This document shows positions 27,815 to 36,466 of a stretch of DNA of 64,000 nt, piece after piece; within the stretch, counting starts at the first letter, position 1, and the number at the start of each line of letters is the position of its first letter. Made by a program: the position numbers and the translations under genes. The stretch is taken from contig JAKARV010000008.1 of the NCBI GenBank assembly GCA_021819205.1, forward strand, positions 1-64,000, read 5' to 3'. The notes below the pieces were generated by a model. That model did no database searches, was not told the DNA's origin, and worked only from the letters and a program-made list of their open reading frames with translations. The stretch is from Actinomycetes bacterium. GTDB lineage: Bacteria; Actinomycetota; Acidimicrobiia; Acidimicrobiales; Acidimicrobiaceae.

Positions 27815-28400
27815 GCGGTGGCTCCACGAGACTGTCGCTCACGCCCTTGGCGGCGGCAACTCCGTTTGGGGTGGCGAGGAAGTCGCGGGCGATGGTTAGC
27901 CCGATGATCGACTTGCCGTCGATGAGCGCCCCCGACGCCACCAGTTCGTATACTCGATCGAGCCTGACCGAGACGACATCGGCTGCCGCCTCTTCAGGGG
28001 ATTGTGGCGAGCGCGGGACGGAGGTCAACCCGAGCGCCAGGAAGATCTCCGTGGACTCGTCGGTAAAGCCCGGGGAGTTGAGGAAGTGGCAAAGCCGTAT
28101 CAGCTTGCTGGCAGCAACCCCGCACTCTTCGGCTAATTCGCGACGTGCGGTCTCTTTGGCTGGCTCGCCGTCCACATCGCGCTTTCCCGCCGGAAGCTCG
28201 GTCACCCAGGCATTTGCGGCGAGGCGGAACTGCCTGATCAAAATGGCGTGCCCGCTAGTAGTCACCGGAACGACGACGACGGCACCCAGGTGGGTTACGA
28301 CCGTCCTCGTGATGAGCTGGTCGTCAAGCGATGCAGTACGCTCGACCATTTTGATGAAGCCGGCGTCGAACAGAAGCCGGTCATTGAGTTCGGCCGTCAA
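27798..28400 (-). CDS. Nudix hydrolase, ADP-ribose pyrophosphatase-like
   Basis: Hydrolyses nucleoside diphosphate-X compounds, with ADP-ribose the likeliest substrate. The Nudix box spans residues 72-94 (G-x5-E-x7-RELAEECG). A proline-containing SPGFTDE segment follows about 16-20 residues later, as in ADP-ribose pyrophosphatases. 200 residues. Start overlaps the pyrG stop by 4 bases (ATGA), and the stop overlaps xerD. Confidence 0.9.
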   Translation of the reverse strand: MTAELNDRLLFDAGFIKMVERTASLDDQLITRTVVTHLGAVVVVPVTTSGHAILIRQFRLAANAWVTELPAGKRDVDGEPAKETARRELAEECGVAASKLIRLCHFLNSPGFTDESTEIFLALGLTSVPRSPQSPEEAAADVVSVRLDRVYELVASGALIDGKSIIGLTIARDFLATPNGVAAAKGVSDSLVEPPLALPR

Positions 28401-30004
28401 TGGTCTTTTGCTCGGCGGACCGCGGCTTCAACCAGTCCGGCAAAGAGTGGATGGGGTCTATTCGGCCTTGATTGAAACTCCGGATGGGCCTGGGTGCCAA
28501 CCCAGAAGGGGTGCTCAGGAAGCTCGGTAAACTCGATCAGGCGGCCGTCGGGAGAGGTTCCCGAAAGGACAAGTCCAGCCTCCTGGATGCGGGAAGTGAA
28601 CTTCTGGTTCACTTCAAAACGATGGCGATGCCGTTCGTATACGATCTCTTCGCCGTAGAGGGCTGCTACCCGCGACCCGGGAAGGAGGCGGGCTGGATAA
28701 GTCCCAAGCCTCATGGTCCCGCCCATTTCGGTAACGCTCTTCTGGTCATCCATCAGATCAATAACCAGGTAGGGTGCTTCGGGGTCGAACTCGCGCGAGT
28801 GCGCCCCGTCAAGTCCGGCAAGGTGCCTGGCTACGTCGATCACCATGGCCTGGAGTCCGAGGCAGATCCCCAGGCAAGGGATGCCACTCTCTCGGGTCAC
28901 CATTGCAGTGGTGATCTTTCCCTCGATCCCGCGTGATCCGAAACCGCCGGGAATTACCACGCCGTCAATCCCCTCGAACATCTCTTGGGCCATCATCGGG
29001 GTGACGTCTTCCGCCGATATCCAATCGACGTTTACCTTGACGTCGCTCGCCAGCCCCCCATGCCGGAGAGCTTCGACGACCGAAAGGTAGGCGTCGGGAT
29101 GGTCGATGTACTTGCCGATAATTCCGACGGTAACCTCGCCCGAAGGAGTCCGCGCCCTGTCGGCGATCGAACGCCACTCGTCGAGCCGAAGATCCGAGAC
29201 GGGGCTAATCCCAAGAAGCTGCGCGATGTAGTCGTCCAACCCTTCGCCGTGGAGCATCAACGGCACTTCGTAGAGGTTGTCGGTATCGAGCGCTGCAACT
29301 ACGCCGCGTTCGGGGACATCGCAAAACATCGAGATCTTTTGCCTGACCGATTTGGAGAGTTCGCGATCCGAGCGGCAGACGATGATGTCCGGCTGGATCC
29401 CCCGAGAGCGGAGATCGGTGACCGAGTGCTGGGTCGGTTTGGTCTTCTCCTCCTGAGACGGTCCGATGTGGGGGACCAAGGTCACGTGGATGAAGCAGAC
29501 CTCGTTCTTGCCCACCTCATTACGGAACTGCCGCAAGGCCTCCAAGAACGGGAGGATCTCGATATCTCCGACAGTGCCGCCGATCTCGGTTATCACGACG
29601 TCCACGTCTTCTTGGGCAAGCGCACGTATCCGCGACTTGATCTCATCGGTAACGTGGGGAATCACCTGTACCGTTCGGCCGAGGTAGTCTCCCCTGCGCT
29701 CCCTCTCGATCACGCTCCGGTAGATGGAGCCCGTGGTAACCGAGGATCCCCTTCGCAGCGAGACGTCCACAAAACGTTCGTAGTGGCCTAGGTCAAGGTC
29801 GGTCTCGGCGCCGTCGGCGGTGACGAACACCTCTCCATGCTCGAAGGGGTTCATGGTGCCGGGATCGACGTTGATGTAGGGGTCGAGCTTTTGGAGAGTT
29901 ACCCGTAGCCCCCTGGATTTCAGGAGCCTTCCGACAGAGGAGGCAGTGATTCCCTTGCCCAACGAACTCGCAACTCCGCCTGTGACGAAGATATGCTTGG
30001 TCAA
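28397..30004 (-). CDS. pyrG: CTP synthase
   Basis: Makes CTP from UTP, ATP and glutamine. The amidoligase domain occupies residues 1 to about 270 (TKHIFVTGGVASSLGKGI with the P-loop). The class I glutamine amidotransferase domain, from about 290, has the nucleophile Cys in CLGICLGLQ near residue 380 and the His-x-Glu pair in QAHPEFQSRP. 535 residues is typical. It lies between recN and the Nudix gene, as in many actinobacteria. Confidence 0.97.
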   Translation of the reverse strand: MTKHIFVTGGVASSLGKGITASSVGRLLKSRGLRVTLQKLDPYINVDPGTMNPFEHGEVFVTADGAETDLDLGHYERFVDVSLRRGSSVTTGSIYRSVIERERRGDYLGRTVQVIPHVTDEIKSRIRALAQEDVDVVITEIGGTVGDIEILPFLEALRQFRNEVGKNEVCFIHVTLVPHIGPSQEEKTKPTQHSVTDLRSRGIQPDIIVCRSDRELSKSVRQKISMFCDVPERGVVAALDTDNLYEVPLMLHGEGLDDYIAQLLGISPVSDLRLDEWRSIADRARTPSGEVTVGIIGKYIDHPDAYLSVVEALRHGGLASDVKVNVDWISAEDVTPMMAQEMFEGIDGVVIPGGFGSRGIEGKITTAMVTRESGIPCLGICLGLQAMVIDVARHLAGLDGAHSREFDPEAPYLVIDLMDDQKSVTEMGGTMRLGTYPARLLPGSRVAALYGEEIVYERHRHRFEVNQKFTSRIQEAGLVLSGTSPDGRLIEFTELPEHPFWVGTQAHPEFQSRPNRPHPLFAGLVEAAVRRAKDH

Positions 30005-30046
30005 CCTGGCTCCTATCTCGCGCGTCCCCTACAGTCTATGTCGATA

Positions 30047-31615
30047 TCAGTCCGCGAAGCTCGAAAGCAGATCTCTCGCGTGCTCCCTTGCAAGTACAGA
30101 AGCAGGTTGCCCGGAGAGCATCCTCGCAATCTCGGCGACGCGTTCCTCGCCGTGGAGGCGGCTTACGGCAGTGCCGGATAGGTCGTTCTCTACGGTTTTG
30201 GTCACCAGGAGCTGTTGGTCTGCTGCCGCCGCAATCTGGGGCAAGTGCGTGACGACGATCACCTGGCGTTCCCTGCCCAAGGATCGCAGAGTCTTTGCGA
30301 TTGACAAGCCTGTAGCGCCGCCGATTCCGGCATCGACTTCGTCGAAAACCAGGCTAGGCGCGTCGGATCCGAGGACGGTCGCGAGCGCAAGCATCAGCCT
30401 CGAAAGCTCCCCGCCTGAGGCCACCCGCGATATTGGTTCCGCCGGGAAGCCGACGTTGGCGGAGAACTCGAAATGGGGTTGGATCGACTCTTCCCCATCG
30501 AAAGCTACCTGGAATAACGCTCCCCCAAGGGCTACCGATGGAAGCAACGCCGATATCGAGGCAGAAAGGCGGCTTGCCGCCTTCTGCCTGCAGCTTCGTA
30601 GCCGAGCTTTGCTTTTGGCAACTTGTTGCTCGAGTTCCTGGAGTCGCTCGTGGCCGGTGAACGCGCTCCGCTCCTCGACCTCGATCTCCCCCAGCTCGGA
30701 GCGTATCTGTTCGCGCCGTTCAATCGCGTCGCCAAGGGTAGGTCCAAAGCGCCGTTTGATGCGTACCAGCAAATTGAGCCGCTCGTCGAGAGCGGCGATC
30801 CGCTCTGGATCGTCGGTGAGTGACTCATTGCGGCCGCGCAGTTCATGAGCCAGATCGTCAAGTTCGCTGGCCAGGTCGGAGATCCGCCTGGAAAGCTCGG
30901 GGTCCAGCCGGCGCCACTGTCCGGCAGCTTGGTGAAGCATTCCAACGGCTCCCTCCTCTCCAGCGAGGGAGTCGTGTAGGGATGCGAGGAGTATGCGCTG
31001 CTCGGAGAGCGTTCCAAGCCGTTCCAGCTCATCAGAGATCCGCGCGTCCTCGTTAGGGTCGATGACTGCGGCGGCATCCAACTCCCCGATTTCGTACTCA
31101 AGAAGCGTGCGGCGTTTTTGCCGGCTCTCTTGCTCAATCTCCAGGCGCTGGAGGTGCTCTTTTAGCGTTGCCAGTTCGCGGGAGTTCAGTTGGAGTTCTG
31201 ATTGGTCGCAACCGCCGAATCGGTCGAGGAGGCGTACCTGTTCGGTGTTTGACGAAAGCCGAATGGAGAGGTGCTGGCCAAAGAGCTGAATGGCGCGTGA
31301 AGTTCGGTTACTGAGCTCGGCTAGCGAAACGAGCGTGCCGTCGAGGCGTGCGCGACTGCGGCCGGAGGCGGTAATCTCGCGTTCGGCGGTAAACTCTTCG
31401 CCGTCGAGCGACAGAAGCGCTCTGACCTTCGCGGTATCAGAGGCCGGACCGATTAGTTCGGAGCCGCCACGCTGTCCAAGCAGCAGACTCAGAGCGGTAG
31501 TCAGGAGTGTCTTCCCGGCACCGGTCTCACCGGTTATGGCGACTAACCCGTCGGACATCTCGGTCTCGACATCGCGGATTACTCCGAGATTCGATACTAC
31601 GAGCGCCTCAATCAT
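30047..31615 (-). CDS. recN: DNA repair protein RecN
   Basis: SMC-like ATPase acting at double-strand breaks. Walker A GETGAGKT is at residues 29-36, a coiled-coil-rich middle (about 150-350) follows, and the C-terminal ABC signature RVASGGELSRLMLAL and Walker B SLVFDEVDAGIGG complete the head. At 522 residues it is slightly shorter than E. coli RecN (about 553), the loss being in the coiled coil. Start overlaps the nadK stop by 8 bases. Confidence 0.95.
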   Translation of the reverse strand: MIEALVVSNLGVIRDVETEMSDGLVAITGETGAGKTLLTTALSLLLGQRGGSELIGPASDTAKVRALLSLDGEEFTAEREITASGRSRARLDGTLVSLAELSNRTSRAIQLFGQHLSIRLSSNTEQVRLLDRFGGCDQSELQLNSRELATLKEHLQRLEIEQESRQKRRTLLEYEIGELDAAAVIDPNEDARISDELERLGTLSEQRILLASLHDSLAGEEGAVGMLHQAAGQWRRLDPELSRRISDLASELDDLAHELRGRNESLTDDPERIAALDERLNLLVRIKRRFGPTLGDAIERREQIRSELGEIEVEERSAFTGHERLQELEQQVAKSKARLRSCRQKAASRLSASISALLPSVALGGALFQVAFDGEESIQPHFEFSANVGFPAEPISRVASGGELSRLMLALATVLGSDAPSLVFDEVDAGIGGATGLSIAKTLRSLGRERQVIVVTHLPQIAAAADQQLLVTKTVENDLSGTAVSRLHGEERVAEIARMLSGQPASVLAREHARDLLSSFAD

Positions 31616-32441
31616 CGCGCATCCGGGGGTCGTCAGACAGCCGGAACTTTCGCTTGAGAACTTGATGAAAAGGAATGTTTACCAGTTTGATTAGTTGAAC
31701 CTTCTCCTTCGCGACGGTGATCCGGACCCGTTCTCCCGGATGAAGGTTGCACTGCACGGCTCCATCTACCATCAGCGAAGCGATAGGGCCCTCTGCAAGT
31801 TGGATTTCCACGGACTCTTGGGGGGATAGGACCATAGAGCGGTCAAAGAGCATGTGTGGCGAGAGTGGGGTTAGTGCGAGTCCGATCGCTTGAGGGGAGA
31901 GGATCGGCCCGCGGGCGGAGAGGTTGTAGGCGGTCGATCCGGTCGGGGTGGAGACGATGATTCCGTCGGCTTCGTAGCGGAGGAAGAAGTGGCCAGCGAT
32001 GTAGACATCCCCGCGGATAACGTGCCCAGACGACTGCCGCTCAACAACGATCTCGTTAACCGCAAGATAGCGCTGCTTGGCGTGGGTCGAAGATACCACC
32101 GCTTCGGCAACGATGCGTTGGTCGAGGTCGAAGGTCCCGTCAAGGAGGCATTCCAGCGCACTCTTGATCTCCTCGGGCTCTACCTCCGCGAGGTATCCGA
32201 GGTGGCCGAGATTGACCCCTAGAACCGGAGAGCTCAGCTTCATGCCGAGTGCCATGGAGCGCAACATGGTGCCATCGCCGCCAATCGAGACGATCGCAAT
32301 CGGGTTCTCGTTCCCCTCGGCACCTGCGGGACCGATCACGAAAGCGTCTACGCCGCGACCGGATAGAAAGCCGTGGGAGAGACGGTAAAGCCTCTCCGCC
32401 TCGGGATGACCGGAGTGGAGGACAAAGCCAACAGATGCCAC
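31608..32441 (-). CDS. nadK: NAD kinase
   Basis: Phosphorylates NAD to NADP. The diagnostic GGDGT lies at residues 54-58, followed by NLGHLGYL, and the C-terminal GSTAYNLSARGPI segment binds the nucleotide. 277 residues. It is first in the nadK-recN-pyrG order; a TlyA-type methyltransferase often precedes nadK in actinobacteria but is not here. Divergent from the CtaG-like gene. Confidence 0.95.
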   Translation of the reverse strand: MASVGFVLHSGHPEAERLYRLSHGFLSGRGVDAFVIGPAGAEGNENPIAIVSIGGDGTMLRSMALGMKLSSPVLGVNLGHLGYLAEVEPEEIKSALECLLDGTFDLDQRIVAEAVVSSTHAKQRYLAVNEIVVERQSSGHVIRGDVYIAGHFFLRYEADGIIVSTPTGSTAYNLSARGPILSPQAIGLALTPLSPHMLFDRSMVLSPQESVEIQLAEGPIASLMVDGAVQCNLHPGERVRITVAKEKVQLIKLVNIPFHQVLKRKFRLSDDPRMRDD

Positions 32442-32533
32442 GGCTCCAGCCTACAGCCGGCGCGGTGGCTCGTGCGGTTCACCGGGAAGTTCGTCGGCTG
32501 CGGGGTTCTTTGGCGTAGCGCGTCCAGTCGCGT

Positions 32534-33544
32534 ATGTTGGATAGAGATTGGAGGTTGAGGGGTATTCCTGCTCTAAGCGTTCATTCACTGGTGCTGGCCT
32601 GGTCGCTTGCTCCCTTTCCGGCAGCAGTGCTCATCATCTCCGTTTTGTTGTCATGGTGGTACCTTGACGGGGTTGCCAAGGTCCGAAGGAAGCACCGCGA
32701 GTGGGAAAATCGTCGAGTTGCGGCGTTTCTCTTGGGTCTGGTCTTTGCAGATTATGCGCTGGCCGGTCCCGTTGGCGAATACGTAATGAGTTCGTTTGTG
32801 GCCCACGTGATTCAGCATTTGACACTGATGATCGTGACGCCGGCCCTGCTTTCGATGGCGGCTCCGGTGACGCTTGCTCTCCAGACGCTTCCTGGAGGTG
32901 GTCGCCGGCAGCTGTCAAGATTTCTCCACTCGAGACTTCTCCACTGGGTGACCTTTCCCGTCGTGGTGTTCGCCCTTTACTATGGGGTCATGTGGTGGTT
33001 CTTCACCACCAGCGTCATCGGGTTTGCGATGAATCGCATGTGGATCATGGACCTGTTCAATCTTCTGTTTTTTCTTGGAGGCGTACTGTTCTGGTGGCCC
33101 CTCGTTGGAAAGGATCCCATTCTGCACTGGCGGATGGGGTTTGGAGCGAGGTTGGCGACGCTGGTGATCGGGATTCCGTTTGAGTCCTTTCTTGGTCTTG
33201 CGATTTCGGGGACGGTAACGCCACCAGCGCCCATCTACACGCCCCAACAGTGGTACGCGGGGGGGCAACTTCTTTGGGGTGTTGGAGAGTTGCTGACTAC
33301 GATTGCGATCGCCGTCGTGGTGGGAAACTGGCTGGCATCAGAGGAGAGGGCGGCGGCACGGATGAGCCGCTCGAGTGCTGCGGTGCCGTTGTCGGGAAGG
33401 GTCGATGGTACCCCCAAGGAGTACTTCTGGGCAAAGAAGGTGGTCGCTCGAGGAGCAACCGGCACTCCGATTTACCGGGAAGCGATGGAGGTTATCGCGC
33501 GCCTTGAGGGCGGCATGGCCGGCAATGACGGCAAGTCGGAGTGA
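32534..33544 (+). CDS. CtaG-family (caa3_CtaG) membrane protein
   Basis: Multi-pass membrane protein of 336 residues with about seven to eight helices. It has the caa3-type CtaG features HVIQHLTLMIVTPALLSMAAPV and NLLFFLGGVLFWWPLVG, with conserved His in the second and later helices. CtaG of this type helps assemble cytochrome c oxidase, probably through copper. No oxidase genes of that type are in the window. ATG 32534 opens the frame, but GGAGG at about 32550-32554 lies just inside it, so translation might start a few codons later. Confidence 0.85.
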   Translation: MLDRDWRLRGIPALSVHSLVLAWSLAPFPAAVLIISVLLSWWYLDGVAKVRRKHREWENRRVAAFLLGLVFADYALAGPVGEYVMSSFVAHVIQHLTLMIVTPALLSMAAPVTLALQTLPGGGRRQLSRFLHSRLLHWVTFPVVVFALYYGVMWWFFTTSVIGFAMNRMWIMDLFNLLFFLGGVLFWWPLVGKDPILHWRMGFGARLATLVIGIPFESFLGLAISGTVTPPAPIYTPQQWYAGGQLLWGVGELLTTIAIAVVVGNWLASEERAAARMSRSSAAVPLSGRVDGTPKEYFWAKKVVARGATGTPIYREAMEVIARLEGGMAGNDGKSE

Positions 33545-33679
33545 GGCTGTTTAGCACGATCTTCCGATGGCAGCGGCGCCGAGATTGTGTCTCCGGCAGA
33601 AGCACAAGGACAGCTTAAGGCTAGCGTACCGGAAGTGGTCACGGCGGCTCGGTAGAATCGTTTGAACGCGTAGTGAGAG

Positions 33680-35098
33680 ATGGCATGCTCTGCCTTGTCG
33701 CGTGGGCATGCAGAGAGAGTGCAGAGGGAATTGGTAGCATCGGGAAGTTCTCAGCGCTCTTTGCAGAGGTCGGCTAGCAATCCTCGGAGGGGAGCGGGCG
33801 AAGGTCGGCTAGGCCTGTTTTTGTTCGTTCTGGGAGTCGGGTTTGGTGCAGCTCTCGGGGCACCCCTGTTCGATGGTTCTATCCGGGAGATTCATGCTCC
33901 GGGCGGTTGGACACTATTCCTCTCTACGGCGTCCGGGTTGGTGGGGACCTACTTGGCGCTGCTCATGGTAGTGATGGCCGCACGGATACCGGTATTGGAG
34001 CGGGTGGCTGGTCGCGGAGTTGTGATGGGGTGGCACCGGCACCTCTCCATCTGGGCACTGTCATTGATCTTCGTGCACGTTGTGCTCTCGGTGGTGGCCT
34101 ACGCCAGTGTTGCCCGCGTTGGATTCGTCCAAGAGTTCGGAACGCTCACGTCTACATACCCGTATATGTGGGAAGCTACGGCTGCGGTAGGGATAATGCT
34201 TGTTATCGGAGTGGTATCCGTTCCACTTGTAAGGGGCAGGATCTCCCGGGAGAGTTGGTGGCTTCTTCACCTTTTCATGTACGCGGCGGTTGCCATCTCC
34301 TTTCTTCATGAGATTGTTCTTGGCCCCGACTTCGTCGGCCATCCCGGGGCACAGCTCGCCTGGTCGGCAGTCTGGATTTTGGCCGGTCTTGCAGTCGTCG
34401 TGTTTCGGCTCGGGCTTCCCGCGTTCCGGTCGTTGCGACATGATCTCCGGGTGGTGGATGTAGCTTCGATTGGCCCAAATGCGCTCTCGGTGATCCTCGA
34501 GGGACGGAATCTTGATGAGCTTGGTGTTTTGGGGGGGCAATTCTTTGAGTGGCGGTTCCTGACCCGGGGAAGGTGGTGGCAAGCTCACCCGTTCACGATG
34601 TCGGGTTGGGTTGGTCGGGATCGCTTTCGGCTAACTATCGAGATGGTGGGTGACTTTACCGAGGGAATTGCTTCACTTCCGATCGGAACCCGCGTTGCCT
34701 TCGAGGGTCCGTACGGTTCGTTCACGACGCGCGTTCGGCGCCACCGCCGGGCGCTGCTGATCGCTGGTGGCGTGGGCGCGACTGCAATACGGTCTCTGCT
34801 CGAGGATATCCCATCCGAGGCCGAACCAGTGGTGGTCATGCGGGCGAGGAGCCGTGAACACCTTCTCCTTTTGGAAGAGATCGAAGAGATGGCCGAGCGC
34901 CGTAACGGCAGGGTATACCTTCTTCTGGGTCCCCGTGATCAGGTGTTTCTCCAGACGATCGCGGATACCGTCTCCGACTTTAGGGAACGCGACATCTTTA
35001 TCGCCGGTTCAGAGGGTTTTGTGGGCTCGTTGAGCGCTATTTTGTACCAACTCGGGGCGAGGAAGGCCAGCGTGCACGTGGAGGCGTATGAGATCTAA
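33680..35098 (+). CDS. ferric-reductase-like membrane flavocytochrome
   Basis: Moves electrons across the membrane from a cytoplasmic nicotinamide. About six helices (residues 45-250) carry paired heme ligands: His119/His121 with His133, and His197 with His210. A ferredoxin-reductase-type module follows with an FAD segment (WWQAHPFTMSG), GPYGSFT, and the nucleotide-binding GGVGATAIRSLLEDI. 472 residues. It stands first in a three-gene set with an FMN-binding protein and ApbE, spaced 9 and 4 bases apart. A TAGAAT at 33653-33658, about 21 bases before the ATG, may be the -10 box. Ferric iron is one possible acceptor, not shown. Confidence 0.88.
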   Translation: MACSALSRGHAERVQRELVASGSSQRSLQRSASNPRRGAGEGRLGLFLFVLGVGFGAALGAPLFDGSIREIHAPGGWTLFLSTASGLVGTYLALLMVVMAARIPVLERVAGRGVVMGWHRHLSIWALSLIFVHVVLSVVAYASVARVGFVQEFGTLTSTYPYMWEATAAVGIMLVIGVVSVPLVRGRISRESWWLLHLFMYAAVAISFLHEIVLGPDFVGHPGAQLAWSAVWILAGLAVVVFRLGLPAFRSLRHDLRVVDVASIGPNALSVILEGRNLDELGVLGGQFFEWRFLTRGRWWQAHPFTMSGWVGRDRFRLTIEMVGDFTEGIASLPIGTRVAFEGPYGSFTTRVRRHRRALLIAGGVGATAIRSLLEDIPSEAEPVVVMRARSREHLLLLEEIEEMAERRNGRVYLLLGPRDQVFLQTIADTVSDFRERDIFIAGSEGFVGSLSAILYQLGARKASVHVEAYEI

Positions 35099-35107
35099 GC
35101 GAGTTTC

Positions 35108-35572
35108 ATGAGAAGGGCGCTTACATTCGTGTTTGGCGCAGCTGCCGGCTTGCTGGCGCTGGCGACAGTGGAGACCCGGGCAAGTTCGGTAGGGGCTTCA
35201 CCTGCCAACTCTCGTCGTTCGACCTCAACTGGCTCGTCCCAGGCTCACAAGGCGATCAGCAATTCCACTGCAACGCCGAATAAGTATCCAACAGGGCCAG
35301 AGACGGTTGTTGGACCGCTGGTCAACTTTGGCTATGGGGAGATCTCGGTCCAAGTCGCGATTGCAAACGGTAGGATTGCCCGAGTGTCGGTGAGGTCTTT
35401 CAAGACCCTTGACTCCTATTCGACGCAGCTGGGGCAGATCGCGATCCCAATATTGGAAAAAGAGGTTTTGACCGCCCAGGGCCTTCCGATCAGGGTCGTC
35501 TCTGGTGCAACCTACACAAGCGAGGGGTACGCGTCGTCGGTCTACTCGATTTTGAAGAAGCTCAAGGGGTAG
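35108..35572 (+). CDS. exported FMN-binding (FMN_bind) protein
   Basis: 154 residues with an N-terminal signal or membrane segment (residues 3-22, ending near TRAS). A Ser/Thr-rich linker and one FMN_bind domain follow. The flavin attachment motif SGATYT is at residues 132-137, with Thr137 the expected acceptor of covalently bound FMN. It is a likely outer-face electron carrier fed by the flavocytochrome upstream and flavinylated by the ApbE encoded 4 bases downstream. Confidence 0.9.
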   Translation: MRRALTFVFGAAAGLLALATVETRASSVGASPANSRRSTSTGSSQAHKAISNSTATPNKYPTGPETVVGPLVNFGYGEISVQVAIANGRIARVSVRSFKTLDSYSTQLGQIAIPILEKEVLTAQGLPIRVVSGATYTSEGYASSVYSILKKLKG

Positions 35573-35576
35573 CGGG

Positions 35577-36353
35577 ATGCTTATTGGAGATCGCATCGCT
35601 GGCGCAGTTTTTGGCGGAGCAGGGGATGTGGGGGACCCCTTGGCGATCGAAGCCATGGGAACCGTCTTCACCTATCACCTTACGGGACCGTGTGATCGTA
35701 CGGAGGCGATTCAAAGGGTCGCAACCGAGCTGGAGCGGATCGAGGGCCGGTTCAGCCCTTTCCGAGCGGAGAGCGAGCTTACCCGTTTAAACCGCGGAAG
35801 AGTCGGCGCCATCTCGGTGGAGATGGAGGAGATTATCTGGCTTTGCGAGCGTGCCAAGGAGGCGACCTTTGGCTACTTTGATCCCTGGGGCGGCGCAGCG
35901 GGTTTCGATCCGAGCGGCCTGGTAAAGGGGTACGCGGTCGAAAAGACCCTTGAGCTGTTGCTTTCTATGGGCTTTGAGGAAGTTGTCGCCAATGGAGGTG
36001 GAGACATTGCGCTATCAACCGCGGCTCGCGAACCCGTGGGGATAAGGCATCCTTTCCTTGGCGACTCTCTGTGCGCGGTGGTACTTTGCGACACTGCAGT
36101 AGCCAGCTCCGGGTTGTACGAACGGGGAATGCACATCTACAACCCGTTTGGGGCAGGATTGGGAGCGGTTGCCGCTACCGTGGTCGGTTCGCCGCTTTGG
36201 CTGGGGGACGCTATGGCTACCGCGTTGGTGGCGGCTGGTCCTCGGCTGCTCACGGCGCTAGGCGTTGGTTTCGAAGGATTTGTTGTCGATTCAAGCGGCG
36301 AAATGACCTTTACCCGGAAGTTTCCGTTTGCCGCCGGGGTTGACGGCGCCTGA
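35577..36353 (+). CDS. apbE: FAD:protein FMN transferase (ApbE family)
   Basis: Attaches FMN covalently to a Thr of FMN_bind domains using FAD. Core motifs: FDPSGLVKGYAV (residues 110-121), NGGGD (139-143) and DAMATAL near the C terminus, the last two being the Mg/FAD site. It is short (258 residues against about 320) since it lacks the lipoprotein or Tat leader many ApbE proteins have, so its compartment is unclear. The usual H-x2-D-P-x-T-G reads HIYNPFGAG, a mild divergence. Its target is almost certainly the preceding gene product. Confidence 0.88.
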   Translation: MLIGDRIAGAVFGGAGDVGDPLAIEAMGTVFTYHLTGPCDRTEAIQRVATELERIEGRFSPFRAESELTRLNRGRVGAISVEMEEIIWLCERAKEATFGYFDPWGGAAGFDPSGLVKGYAVEKTLELLLSMGFEEVVANGGGDIALSTAAREPVGIRHPFLGDSLCAVVLCDTAVASSGLYERGMHIYNPFGAGLGAVAATVVGSPLWLGDAMATALVAAGPRLLTALGVGFEGFVVDSSGEMTFTRKFPFAAGVDGA

Positions 36354-36412
36354 GCATCGTCGCGGAGGACGCGGCACAACACCGGTTGCTTGCTCGGCTG
36401 GGCAGAGAGCAG

Positions 36413-36448
36413 CTATAGCCTCCGTGGCGATTGCAACGGAGGCTATAG
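36413..36448. terminator. bidirectional stem-loop terminator
   Basis: CTATAGCCTCCGT (36413-36425) and its exact complement (36436-36448) form a 13-bp stem with a 10-base loop. It sits between the convergent apbE and DHA2 transporter genes and can serve both strands, although no long T run follows. Confidence 0.7.
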
Positions 36449-36466
36449 TTCAGTCCAAGTGACGAG

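Noticed and set aside
28985-29791. 268-codon plus-strand frame inside pyrG
   Set aside because: Antisense shadow; CTP synthase motifs on the other strand are complete.
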